Source: Novosphingobium nitrogenifigens DSM 19370
GTDB taxonomy: Bacteria > Pseudomonadota > Alphaproteobacteria > Sphingomonadales > Sphingomonadaceae
Reading direction: 5' to 3'
Assembly: GCF_000192575.1 (NCBI RefSeq)
Contig: NZ_GL876933.1
Location: 62,001-126,000, forward strand
DNA length: 64,000 nt
Part shown: positions 1 to 7,411 of the stretch, piece after piece
Layout of the letters: the number at the start of each line of letters is the position of its first letter
How positions within the stretch are numbered: the stretch's first letter is position 1
Made by a program: the position numbers and the translations under genes
Notes under the pieces: generated by a model
Seen by the model: only the letters and a program-made list of their open reading frames with translations
Told to the model about the DNA's origin: nothing
Database searches by the model: none

Positions 1-440
1 GCCCCTTCGACGATCTGCCGCGCCCCGGTCAGGGCGCAAGCCGCGCTCGAGGTGATCGCCCGCCATGTCCCGGCGGTGATCGGGACGGCCGCGTCGATCG
101 AATAGAACCCGAGCTTGCCGTCGATATGCTCCGGGGGAACGTCGCGCCGCAATCCGGTCGCAGGCCAGGCATAGGGCAAGGCATCGCCGGTCTCGCCCAA
201 TGCCTGCCACTCGTCCCAGGCGGTTTCGAGGAAAGCGAGGTAATCTTCGGCGTGAACCCGTGCCAGCGCCGCCCGGTCGAGCGGATCGGGCGCGACCACT
301 GCGCCGAGCCCGGCAGCCTTGACCCGGTCGAGCACCTGTTCCGCACGCGCAGGCATTTCGAAACAGGGGACCAGCCGCCCGCGATAGAGTTCGGCGGCGC
401 CGTGATGAAGGCGGTGATCCTCGCTGTAAATCGTCAGCAT
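1..440 (-). CDS. Acetylpolyamine amidohydrolase / histone deacetylase family protein (partial)
   Basis: This gene is read on the minus strand from an ATG at 440 and runs off the left edge, so only about 146 N-terminal residues are visible. They begin MLTIYSEDHRLHHGAAELY, followed by RLVPCFEMPARAEQVL and then LAFLETAWDEW. This pattern matches the N-terminus of acetylpolyamine amidohydrolases (zinc-dependent, arginase/deacetylase fold) such as Mycoplana AphA. The family removes acetyl groups from acetylated polyamines or related amides. The zinc-binding Asp/His residues lie in the missing part and cannot be checked. It is divergent from the glycosyltransferase gene at 680. Family call is from recalled similarity; the exact substrate is not known. 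Confidence 0.85.
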   Translation of the reverse strand, partial: MLTIYSEDHRLHHGAAELYRGRLVPCFEMPARAEQVLDRVKAAGLGAVVAPDPLDRAALARVHAEDYLAFLETAWDEWQALGETGDALPYAWPATGLRRDVPPEHIDGKLGFYSIDAAVPITAGTWRAITSSAACALTGARQIVEG

Positions 441-579
441 GGCGGTTTGCCCGTATTGCCTTTCCTGCCTTCGGGCGCATTCGATCAAGGCCCGACCCCG
501 TGGCATCGGAACCTGCCGCCGCACCTGCGGCATTGCAAGAAGACCTCGGACCACGAACCGAACAAGGGCGGGGACGCCC

Positions 580-606
580 GTCATGAAACTGCAAATGTCA
601 TGAAAC
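580..606 (+). repeat. Two 10-bp direct repeats upstream of the GT41 gene
   Basis: The sequence GTCATGAAAC occurs at 580-589 and again at 597-606, a 17-bp period. It lies about 75-100 bases before the glycosyltransferase start at 680, in the gap between divergent genes. It could be a regulator binding site, but the period does not match a Pho box (11 bp). No regulator can be assigned. Confidence 0.4.
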
Positions 607-679
607 GGCAAAGGATCGACCCTTTGGGAAAACGGCATCTCGCGACTGGGACTGCACAAAGGGGTTCAGGGCAGTACGC

Positions 680-3328
680 ATGACCGGCAAGACCACCACA
701 TCGGCTTCACCCTCCCGCGACCAGATCGAAGCCATTCTGACGCTGGCACGCCAAGGCCGGATGGGAGACGCCCTGCCCCGTGCCCAGGCCCTGCTTGCGG
801 CCCATCCTTCCGCCTTCGATGCCGCCCATCTCGTCGGCGTGCTTCAGGCGACGTCGGGGGCTTTCGCCCAGGCAGAAACGGCCTTTCGCCGAGCGGCGGA
901 CTTGCGTCCCGCCGATGCCGAGATCCACTTCATGCTCGGCGTCACTTTGCAGCAGCAAGGCAAGGCGGACGAGGCCGCCGCCGCTTTCCGCAGGGCCTCG
1001 AGCCTCAATCCGCAGCACGAGCTCGCCCTGCTTGCGCTGGGCACGACCTTGCAGGAAATCGGACGGACCGGCGAAGCGCTCGATGCGCTGGAGCGGCTCA
1101 TCCGGCTCAATCCCGCCAGCCTCGACGCGCACAACAATCTGGGGGTTGCCCTCATTCAGGCCGGACAGCCGGACAAGGCCGCCGCCGCGCTCGAAACCGC
1201 GCTCCACCTGCGTCCGGATGCCCCCGACACCTTGTACAACCTTGTCGCCGCCTTGCTGTCGGCACGGCGGTTCGATGCGGCGCTCGTCCGGTCGGAGCAA
1301 CTGTTGCGGATGGTCCCTCGCGATCCGCAAGCCCTGATGCAGCACGCACTGGTCCTGGTCGAAGCGGGACGCGGAGATGAGGCGCTTGCCCATTTGGACG
1401 CCATGCTGGCGCAATTGCCGCAAGGCGCGGCAGGAGCCCCCCTCCGTGCGGCCATCCTCGGCCATCGCGCGATTGCCCTGATGGCACTCGGCCGCCCCGA
1501 ACAGGCACTCGACGTCTATGACGAGGCACTCCGCGCGGCGCCAGCCGATGCCGACATTCATGCCAACCGGGCGCTGGCACTGCTGGCGCTGCGTCGTCCC
1601 TACGACGCGCTTGTCTCGGCCCAGATGGCCGCGCGCCACAATTCCGCTGCGCCACAGGCGCACAATGTCCTGGGTCTCGCGCATCTGCGGCTCGGCGAAT
1701 ATGGGGCAGCGGCCACGGCCTTTGGGCAAGGGCTCGCCCTGCGCCCCGACGATCCCGACATGCTCAGCCATCTGGCAACCGCGCTCGCCGAACTCGAACG
1801 TCACGACGAAGCCGATCGCCTGTGGGCGCGCGCGTTGACGCTCGCCCCCAACCATGACGGCGCGCTGTTCGTGCAAGGAGCCAGCCTCGGCTCACGCGAT
1901 CGCCATGCCGAAGCCGCGCGCCTGTTCGAGCGGGCGCTGGCCTTACGGCCCGAGCGCACGGCGGTGCGGGTCGAATGGATCCACGCCCTGTCCCATCTGT
2001 GCGACTGGCGCGCGGGCGAGGAATTCGCCCGTCTCACGACCGAAGAAGCCGAAGCGGCGGGCGAGCCGGTCCCATTCCATGCCCTGATCACGCTGGAGGA
2101 TGACCCGGCCCGCCTGCGCCGCCGCGCCGAACGCTATGCGCAGACGCATTACGGCCATATCGTCCCGGTCGCGTTTCCGCCCGCCTCGGCAATCCCCGAA
2201 GGCCGTTTGAAAATCGGCTATTTCTCGGCCGATTTTCACGATCACGCGACCATGTTCCTGATGAGCGGCCTGTTCCGCGAACACGATCGCGAGCAGTTCG
2301 AAATCCATTGCTACAGCTTCGGCACCGTGCGCGAGGGAGCCTTGCGCGAAGCGCTGATCGGGCAAGTCGACCGCTTTCACGAGGTCGGCAACCGGACCGA
2401 AAGCGAAATCGCAGCCCTTGCCCGCGAACACGGTATTGCCGTTGCCGTCGATCTCAAGGGTCTGACCGGATTTGCCCGTTTCGGCCTGTTCGCCCATCGT
2501 GCAGCCCCCGTCCAGATCGGCTATCTCGGCTTTCCGGCAACGACCGGCGCCTCGTTCATCGACTATATCCTCGCCGACCCGGTGATCATTCCCGAGGAAG
2601 AGCGCGCGCATTACACCGAACAGGTCATCCGCCTGCCGCACAGCTATCAGGCCAACGACAATCGCCGCCCGATCGCCACCGATGCAGGCAGCCGCGCCGA
2701 TTGGGGCCTGCCCGAGGGCGCATTCGTCTTCTGCTGCTTCAACAAGGGGTACAAGATCGCCCGCGACGACTTTGCCGGGTGGATGCGCATTCTTGCGGCC
2801 GTCGAGAACAGCGTTCTCTGGCTGATTTCACTCAGTCCGGAAACCGAACAGGCCCTGCGCAAGGCCGCGGCGGATGCAGGCGTCGACCCGGCACGGCTGA
2901 TCTTTGCCCCGCGCGCGCCGCACGACGTGCATCTTGCCCGCCATGCTCATGCCGACCTCGGCCTCGATACCTTGCGCTACAATGCGCATACGACAGCAAG
3001 CGACGCGCTCTGGGCCGGGCTGCCGGTGGTGACGCGCGCCGGGCGCTGCTTTGCCGCGCGCGTGGGGGCCAGTCTCAACCATGCGGTGGGCCTCTCCGAT
3101 CTCGTCACCCATGATGCCGCCGGGTTCGAAAGCCTGGCCATTGCACTGGCCCGCGATCCCGAACGACTGGCGGCCGTCCGCGCGCGTCTGGCCGACCGGG
3201 ACAAGACGCCGCTGTTCGATACGGCAGGATTTACCCGCGCGATCGAGGCGGCTTATCGCGCCGCGTGGCAACGCCATGCCGACGGGCTTCCTCCCGCCGA
3301 CATCGCCATTCCCGCGTTTCAGCGGTAA
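680..3328 (+). CDS. TPR-repeat protein with C-terminal GT41 (SPINDLY/OGT-like) glycosyltransferase domain
   Basis: 882 residues. Residues about 15-470 are tetratricopeptide repeats (recurring A-x-x-x-Y/F, L-x-P-x-x-A patterns such as RPADAEIHFMLGVTLQQQG). From about residue 510 to 870 the protein follows the catalytic part of O-GlcNAc transferase/SPINDLY family 41, starting KIGYFSADFHDHATMFLMSG and including QIGYLGFPATTG and HTTASDALWAGLPVV. The family moves a sugar from a nucleotide sugar to Ser/Thr (O-GlcNAc or O-fucose) of proteins. In bacteria the acceptors are mostly unknown. There is no signal peptide, so it is probably cytoplasmic. Its stop overlaps the end of the convergent phosphoesterase gene by 10 bases. 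Domain assignment is firm; sugar donor and target are not visible. Confidence 0.9.
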   Translation: MTGKTTTSASPSRDQIEAILTLARQGRMGDALPRAQALLAAHPSAFDAAHLVGVLQATSGAFAQAETAFRRAADLRPADAEIHFMLGVTLQQQGKADEAAAAFRRASSLNPQHELALLALGTTLQEIGRTGEALDALERLIRLNPASLDAHNNLGVALIQAGQPDKAAAALETALHLRPDAPDTLYNLVAALLSARRFDAALVRSEQLLRMVPRDPQALMQHALVLVEAGRGDEALAHLDAMLAQLPQGAAGAPLRAAILGHRAIALMALGRPEQALDVYDEALRAAPADADIHANRALALLALRRPYDALVSAQMAARHNSAAPQAHNVLGLAHLRLGEYGAAATAFGQGLALRPDDPDMLSHLATALAELERHDEADRLWARALTLAPNHDGALFVQGASLGSRDRHAEAARLFERALALRPERTAVRVEWIHALSHLCDWRAGEEFARLTTEEAEAAGEPVPFHALITLEDDPARLRRRAERYAQTHYGHIVPVAFPPASAIPEGRLKIGYFSADFHDHATMFLMSGLFREHDREQFEIHCYSFGTVREGALREALIGQVDRFHEVGNRTESEIAALAREHGIAVAVDLKGLTGFARFGLFAHRAAPVQIGYLGFPATTGASFIDYILADPVIIPEEERAHYTEQVIRLPHSYQANDNRRPIATDAGSRADWGLPEGAFVFCCFNKGYKIARDDFAGWMRILAAVENSVLWLISLSPETEQALRKAAADAGVDPARLIFAPRAPHDVHLARHAHADLGLDTLRYNAHTTASDALWAGLPVVTRAGRCFAARVGASLNHAVGLSDLVTHDAAGFESLAIALARDPERLAAVRARLADRDKTPLFDTAGFTRAIEAAYRAAWQRHADGLPPADIAIPAFQR

Positions 3329-4080
3329 CGGCCGAAAGTCTCGGCCCCGACGCCATCGAGACGCCGCGGGCGGCATTCGAGTTGCCCGTCGGCCAGAACG
3401 AGTTCGTTGAACGTCGGCGGCGTCGTCCGCAACCGCTGTGACAGGGTGCCCGCGCCGATCATGCGGATCGGTCCATGCGCCGTCTCGCGGACGAGGTCGA
3501 AGGCATCGTGCACATGCCCCGACAGCACCGCGAGCACTTGGCGCCGCGCGAGTTCAGCCAGCGCGCGTTCGCCGCCGCGCGTCAGCGCCTGTCCGCGCGT
3601 TCCGGCTTCGACCAGCGGGTGATGACAAGTGACGATCGCGGGCGTGTCCTTGGGCAAGGCATCGAGCGTCGCCAGCGTGCGGGCAAGCGCGGCGGCCCCG
3701 ACGCAGCCCTTCGACCAGTTCAGCCGCCATTGCGCGCGTGCCGTCGTCGGCAGACGCACGAGCGCCAGTCCGGGCAAGTCGAGCTTTGCGCCAAGGCCCG
3801 CTTCGAGCGCGCGAAAGCGGCGATAGGGATCGACGAAACGCTCGACCGGATTGAAATAGGGCAAATCGTGATTGCCCGGATCGAGCGTAACCGGCACGCC
3901 GAGTTCACCGATCCATTGCGCGGCAGCGGCAAATTCGCGCGGACGGGCCCGCATGGTGAAATCGCCGGTGATGACGACGCCCTCGGGCCGTTCGGCACGG
4001 ACAAGTCCCACCAGCCATTCCAGCGCGCGGCGGTCTTCCAGGCCGAAATGAAGGTCGCTGATGTGGAACAGGCGGATCAT
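3319..4080 (-). CDS. Metallophosphoesterase (calcineurin-like)
   Basis: 253 residues. It has the full dinuclear-metal motif set of the calcineurin-like superfamily: ISDLHFG (D-x-H) at the N-terminus, GDFTMR (GD), GNHDLP (GNHD), CHHP, and GHVHDAFD (GH-x-H) near residue 200. I chose ATG 4080 because it puts the first metal motif directly at residue 8, as in CpdA-like phosphodiesterases. An open frame extends further upstream but is low-complexity. The family cleaves phosphodiesters or phosphomonoesters; a cyclic-nucleotide phosphodiesterase role is possible but not shown. It converges on the GT41 gene with a 10-base overlap. Confidence 0.88.
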   Translation of the reverse strand: MIRLFHISDLHFGLEDRRALEWLVGLVRAERPEGVVITGDFTMRARPREFAAAAQWIGELGVPVTLDPGNHDLPYFNPVERFVDPYRRFRALEAGLGAKLDLPGLALVRLPTTARAQWRLNWSKGCVGAAALARTLATLDALPKDTPAIVTCHHPLVEAGTRGQALTRGGERALAELARRQVLAVLSGHVHDAFDLVRETAHGPIRMIGAGTLSQRLRTTPPTFNELVLADGQLECRPRRLDGVGAETFGRYR

Positions 4081-4308
4081 GCCGTTGCCATTCCCGTCCC
4101 GCGCCCATCCGTCAAGCCACCGGTTCCCCCCGTCATGCAGCCCATGCCGACCATGCCGCGCATGCCGTCCACCGATCCGGCATGGCGGTTCGTCCGCCAG
4201 TCGGCGCCGGTCATGCCCCGGTCGACCCCTTGCTGCGACGCCACCGCGCCGGGCGTAAGTCATGGTCATCCGGAAGCGAACGCACCCCCCGAATGCGTCG
4301 CGTCCGGG

Positions 4309-4344
4309 ACCGGCAGGGCGCGAATGGAGGCGCGCCCTGCCGGT
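4309..4344 (+). promoter_or_regulatory. Perfect 14-bp-stem hairpin in the leader of the UrcA gene
   Basis: The 14-base arms at 4309-4322 (ACCGGCAGGGCGCG) and 4331-4344 are exact reverse complements around an 8-base loop. It ends 33 bases before the UrcA start codon and 19 before the Shine-Dalgarno. There is no T-run, so it is not a typical terminator for the phosphoesterase gene, which runs the other way. It may be a 5'-UTR stability element or an operator. Confidence 0.6.
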
Positions 4345-4377
4345 CGGCAACCACCCGTCTTTCAAGGAGAACACGCC

Positions 4378-4713
4378 ATGCTTTCGCTGTGGATGTCCCA
4401 TTCCGCCCTCGTCACCGGCGCGGCACTCGCGCTGTCGACGCCATTTGGCACCGCTCTTGCCGAAACGCCCGATCCCTTGCTCGAACAGCGCACCATGACC
4501 GTGCACTACGGCGATCTCGACCTTGCCACTGCATCGGGTCAGGCAAAGCTCGAAGCTCGCCTGCGCCGGGCCGCCGCGCGCGTCTGCGCCACCAACGAGG
4601 ACATGCGTCCGCTCGTCGAACTACAGGCCGCGCGCGCCTGTTACGACGCAGCCATGGACCATGCGCACCAGACGCTGGCCTCGGCCCAGTCCCGTCGGAC
4701 GCTGGCGCGCTGA
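4378..4713 (+). CDS. UrcA family protein (small exported protein)
   Basis: 111 residues. An N-terminal signal peptide (hydrophobic stretch ending STPFGTALA) is followed by the UrcA-family core, with VHYGDLDLATASGQAKLEAR then RRAAARVC and a second Cys in ARACYDAAM. The family is common in Sphingomonadales and Caulobacterales. These are small periplasmic proteins, two conserved Cys, function unknown. The start is fixed by a strong Shine-Dalgarno AAGGAGA (4364-4370), 7 bases before the ATG. It sits tail to tail with the HxlR gene, 7 bases apart. Confidence 0.88.
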   Translation: MLSLWMSHSALVTGAALALSTPFGTALAETPDPLLEQRTMTVHYGDLDLATASGQAKLEARLRRAAARVCATNEDMRPLVELQAARACYDAAMDHAHQTLASAQSRRTLAR

Positions 4714-4720
4714 ACGCGCC

Positions 4721-5236
4721 TCAGCCTGCCGCGTGCAGGGTTGGCGACACCAGCGTGGGCGGCGCATCGCCGGTGGTTTCGGCCACTTCGCGACAATCGC
4801 GCCAGACCAGTTCGTTGGGCGCAAGCACGCGATCATCGTGCGCACGAATGGTGATCTGCGCAATCGGCATGCCGTCGCGATTGTCGCACAGCACCGGATT
4901 GCAGGGGATGCCCAGCGCCCACTTTTCGCCCCACTGGCGCAAGGCGAGCATCGCGGGCAGGAGATCGTGCCCCTTTTCGGTCAGGCGATATTCGATCCGG
5001 CGGCGGTCATCGGAGCAATGCTCGCGCTTGAGAATGCCCGATTCGACCAGTCGGGACAGGCGGTTGGACAGGATATTGCGCGCAATGCCGAGCTGATCGA
5101 GGAAGTCCTCGAAATGGCGGACGCCGTTGAAAGCCGCACGCAGGATCATGAACGACCAGCGTTCACCCATGACTTCGAGCGCGAGCGGCAACCCGCAACC
5201 CGCAAGGTACGACAGTGGTTCACGCAAATTACTCAT
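4721..5236 (-). CDS. HxlR-family winged-helix transcriptional regulator
   Basis: 171 residues. The first 110 residues are a typical HxlR/MarR-like winged helix: the conserved N-terminal Cys (AGCGLPLAL), GERWSFMILR, RFEDF-like RHFEDFLDQLGIARNILSNRL, and the wing DRRRIEYRLTEKG. About 60 extra C-terminal residues contain Cys residues and could be a sensing tail. HxlR regulators usually respond to electrophiles, aldehydes or redox stress through the N-terminal Cys. The inverted repeat at 5418-5438, between this gene and the divergent one at 5531, is a plausible operator (inference). Confidence 0.92.
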   Translation of the reverse strand: MSNLREPLSYLAGCGLPLALEVMGERWSFMILRAAFNGVRHFEDFLDQLGIARNILSNRLSRLVESGILKREHCSDDRRRIEYRLTEKGHDLLPAMLALRQWGEKWALGIPCNPVLCDNRDGMPIAQITIRAHDDRVLAPNELVWRDCREVAETTGDAPPTLVSPTLHAAG

Positions 5237-5417
5237 GGTCGATCAGCATAGCCTATCGCGGTACGGAATATAAGGTCCGTTGAGGCAAGCGCCGGATCGA
5301 CCATTCCCCCGCTCGATCACCGCTGCCTTTCGGGAAGAGCGCCTGCGCGTCGGGTGCCGTGGCGTCAAGTCCGAACGGCATCCCTTGTTGCCCTCATCCT
5401 TTCGGTCAACACAGTTG

Positions 5418-5438
5418 TAAGTTGCAACGGACAACTTA
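5418..5438. promoter_or_regulatory. Inverted repeat, candidate HxlR operator
   Basis: TAAGTTG (5418-5424) and CAACTTA (5432-5438) are exact inverted arms with a 7-base spacer, in an AT-rich patch between the divergent HxlR and CC_3452 genes. An overlapping GTTGTAA-G-TTGCAAC element begins at 5414. The layout is typical of an autoregulated winged-helix operator. Which gene it controls is inferred from position only. Confidence 0.5.
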
Positions 5439-5530
5439 TATTGCCATGCAGCAAATCTCCCCTCGCACGGGCCGCATCAACGCCGGTTCGAAAGGGGGGA
5501 AGCGATCCAACTTGGGAGAGTACCACAGAC

Positions 5531-5848
5531 ATGACCTTGCTCCGTCCTGCCGCCCTGGCCCTGACTACCGCAACTCTCGCCATGGGCGCCGCACCGGTGC
5601 ATGCCCAGAGCGGCGGATATTATGCCGTGACGCTGGCAACTCCGCTCACCGCACCCAAGGACGTCATTCTGGGCGACACCTTGTGGCATTGCGCGGGAAC
5701 GAGCTGTTCGGCGGGACAGGATCCGTCGCGTCCGGCGATCGTGTGCGCACGCCTGTCCCGCGCGGTCGGCGCGATCAGCCGCTTTGCGACGCCCGCCGGG
5801 GATCTTCCCGCCGACGACCTCGCCAAGTGCAACGGCAACCGCAAGTAA
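5531..5848 (+). CDS. CC_3452 family protein (small exported protein)
   Basis: 105 residues. The signal peptide ends near GAAPVHAQS. The mature part has YYAVTLATPL, LWHCAGTSCSAG, SRPAIVCARLSRAVG and ends ADDLAKCNGN, giving four Cys in the spacing I recall for the CC_3452 family of caulobacters and sphingomonads. Function is unknown; two periplasmic disulfides are likely (inference). The ATG follows a GGGAG Shine-Dalgarno at 5514-5518. A strong hairpin terminator follows at 5961. Confidence 0.85.
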   Translation: MTLLRPAALALTTATLAMGAAPVHAQSGGYYAVTLATPLTAPKDVILGDTLWHCAGTSCSAGQDPSRPAIVCARLSRAVGAISRFATPAGDLPADDLAKCNGNRK

Positions 5849-5960
5849 ACCAGGAAATTCCCTCAAACCCACGACGTTCCCTTGCGCGCCCGCCACCTTC
5901 CCGAACGGGCGCGTTATTCCAGCGCGTTCCCTCACGCACCCTGCGAACGACGCTGACGAC

Positions 5961-5998
5961 TGGCCCCGGGCGCCCCCTCTCTCGCCCGGGGCCATTTT
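5961..5998 (+). terminator. Intrinsic terminator after the CC_3452 gene
   Basis: A perfect 12-bp GC-rich stem (TGGCCCCGGGCG at 5961-5972 with its complement at 5983-5994), a 10-base loop and TTTT directly after. It ends transcription from the CC_3452 gene before the next coding region at 6060. Confidence 0.75.
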
Positions 5999-6059
5999 CG
6001 CCAAACCATGCGGCGGTTTACCCATGACGCCCGGCCTCGGGCAGAGTATGGCAGGAACC

Positions 6060-6731
6060 ATGATCCCCCGCCCCGTGCGCAGCCCTTCTGATTATGTCAG
6101 ACTTGCCCTGACGCTGCTTTGCGGCGCTCTTGCGCTGCCGTCTCCGGCACCCGCGCAACCGGGTGCGCCTCCATCAGGGTCAGCGGTACCGCAGGACGAA
6201 GTCCGCTGCGCCGCCGCATTCGCACTCGCCGCAACTGCGCAGGCACAGGGCGATCCCGTCGCCCGGACCCTGCCTCCGCTCGGGATTCGCGGAAAACGCT
6301 ATTTCGTCGCGGTGGCCGAACGCATGGCGGCACGCGGGGGCCTTTCGACCGAGGCGGTCGGCGCCCGGATGAGCGCGGCCGCGCAAGGGCTGAGCGCGCC
6401 GGGGGCTGCAACCGCAGCGGCGCGATCCTGCCTGTCGCGGCTCGACGCGGAAGTTCCGCCGCGTCCCAAACCCGACACGGCCACCTGTTCGGCCCTGCTC
6501 GACGTCTATGCCGACGTGATCGCGGCACGCGGCGGCGGCGAACCTGGTCCGACACTGCGTCTGGAAGCCCATCGCCTTGCCGAAACCCTGCGCGAGGAAG
6601 CCAAGGCCCGGGGCAAGAGCCCGGCCGATAGCGAAACCGCCCTTGCCGCCGCCCGCCAGCATGTCCGCACCGCGCTCTTACGCAACACCGGCGAGATCGA
6701 CGCCGACACCCTTGCCGCGTGCAGACATTGA
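6060..6731 (+). CDS. Hypothetical exported protein
   Basis: 223 residues from ATG 6060, chosen because a signal peptide ([18 protein letters not shown]) follows directly and AGGA precedes it. The mature part is Ala-rich and mostly helical, with two similar segments, each with paired Cys: [13 protein letters not shown] ... RSCLSRL and [12 protein letters not shown] ... AACRH. This suggests an internal duplication held by disulfides (inference). I do not recognise a named family. The gene is followed after 79 bases by msrB on the same strand, so they may be cotranscribed. Confidence 0.7.
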   Translation: MIPRPVRSPSDYVRLALTLLCGALALPSPAPAQPGAPPSGSAVPQDEVRCAAAFALAATAQAQGDPVARTLPPLGIRGKRYFVAVAERMAARGGLSTEAVGARMSAAAQGLSAPGAATAAARSCLSRLDAEVPPRPKPDTATCSALLDVYADVIAARGGGEPGPTLRLEAHRLAETLREEAKARGKSPADSETALAAARQHVRTALLRNTGEIDADTLAACRH

Positions 6732-6810
6732 AGTGGTACGGGCATTGAAGCGGTCGGCTGCTTGCCCCAGATTGGCGGAACGAGGCGGCCCTACCGAGGA
6801 GATCCCCAGC

Positions 6811-7209
6811 ATGACCGACAAGATGACGCTCACCGAAGCCGAATGGCGCGAGCGGCTCACGCCCGAACAGTACCATATTCTGCGCGAGGCGGGCACCGAG
6901 CGCGCGTTTACCGGCAAGTACGACCGCAACAAGGCGGCGGGCGACTATTTCTGCGCCGGATGCGGGGCTCCGCTGTTCGAATCCGACAGCAAGTTCGACA
7001 GCGGTTGCGGCTGGCCGAGCTTTACCGCCCCGGCCGATCCCGCCGCTCTCGATGAACGCACCGACACCTCGCACGGCATGATCCGGACCGAAGTGCGTTG
7101 CGCCCGCTGTGACGGACATCTCGGCCATGTCTTTCCCGACGGCCCGGCCCCGACCGGCCTTCGCTATTGCATGAACAGCGCCGCGCTCGATTTCACGCCC
7201 AAGGATTGA
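6811..7209 (+). CDS. msrB: Peptide-methionine (R)-S-oxide reductase
   Basis: 132 residues. MsrB reduces methionine-R-sulfoxide in oxidised proteins using thioredoxin. All signature parts are present: two zinc-binding Cys pairs ([10 protein letters not shown] and [13 protein letters not shown]), the resolving-Cys segment SGCGWPSF, and the catalytic Cys in RYCMNSAAL. There is no signal peptide, so it is cytoplasmic. A GAGGAGA Shine-Dalgarno lies just upstream (6796-6802). It is a stand-alone MsrB, not fused to MsrA. Confidence 0.97.
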   Translation: MTDKMTLTEAEWRERLTPEQYHILREAGTERAFTGKYDRNKAAGDYFCAGCGAPLFESDSKFDSGCGWPSFTAPADPAALDERTDTSHGMIRTEVRCARCDGHLGHVFPDGPAPTGLRYCMNSAALDFTPKD

Positions 7210-7220
7210 CCTTTTCGAGG

Positions 7221-7256
7221 GGTTCGGGACCGAAAAAATCCGGTCCTGAACCTTTT
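7221..7256 (+). terminator. Intrinsic terminator after msrB
   Basis: GGTTCGGGACCG (7221-7232) pairs with CGGTCCTGAACC (7241-7252) with one mismatch around an 8-base A-rich loop, followed by TTTT. It sits 11 bases after the msrB stop. Confidence 0.75.
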
Positions 7257-7411
7257 GCACCGATCCGCCCGGCTTGGTGATTAACCCTGCGTTACACTTC
7301 GCCTATGCAGGGGGAAGCGGGACATGCCCGACGCGCAAGGGGACCGGCGCGCAAGGATCATGGCGCCCATTTGCCGACACGATGTTTTTTCAAGGGAACT
7401 GAACAGATCCA

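Noticed and set aside
580..606. Pho box
   Set aside because: The direct repeats have a 17-bp period instead of 11 and the wrong half-site sequence.
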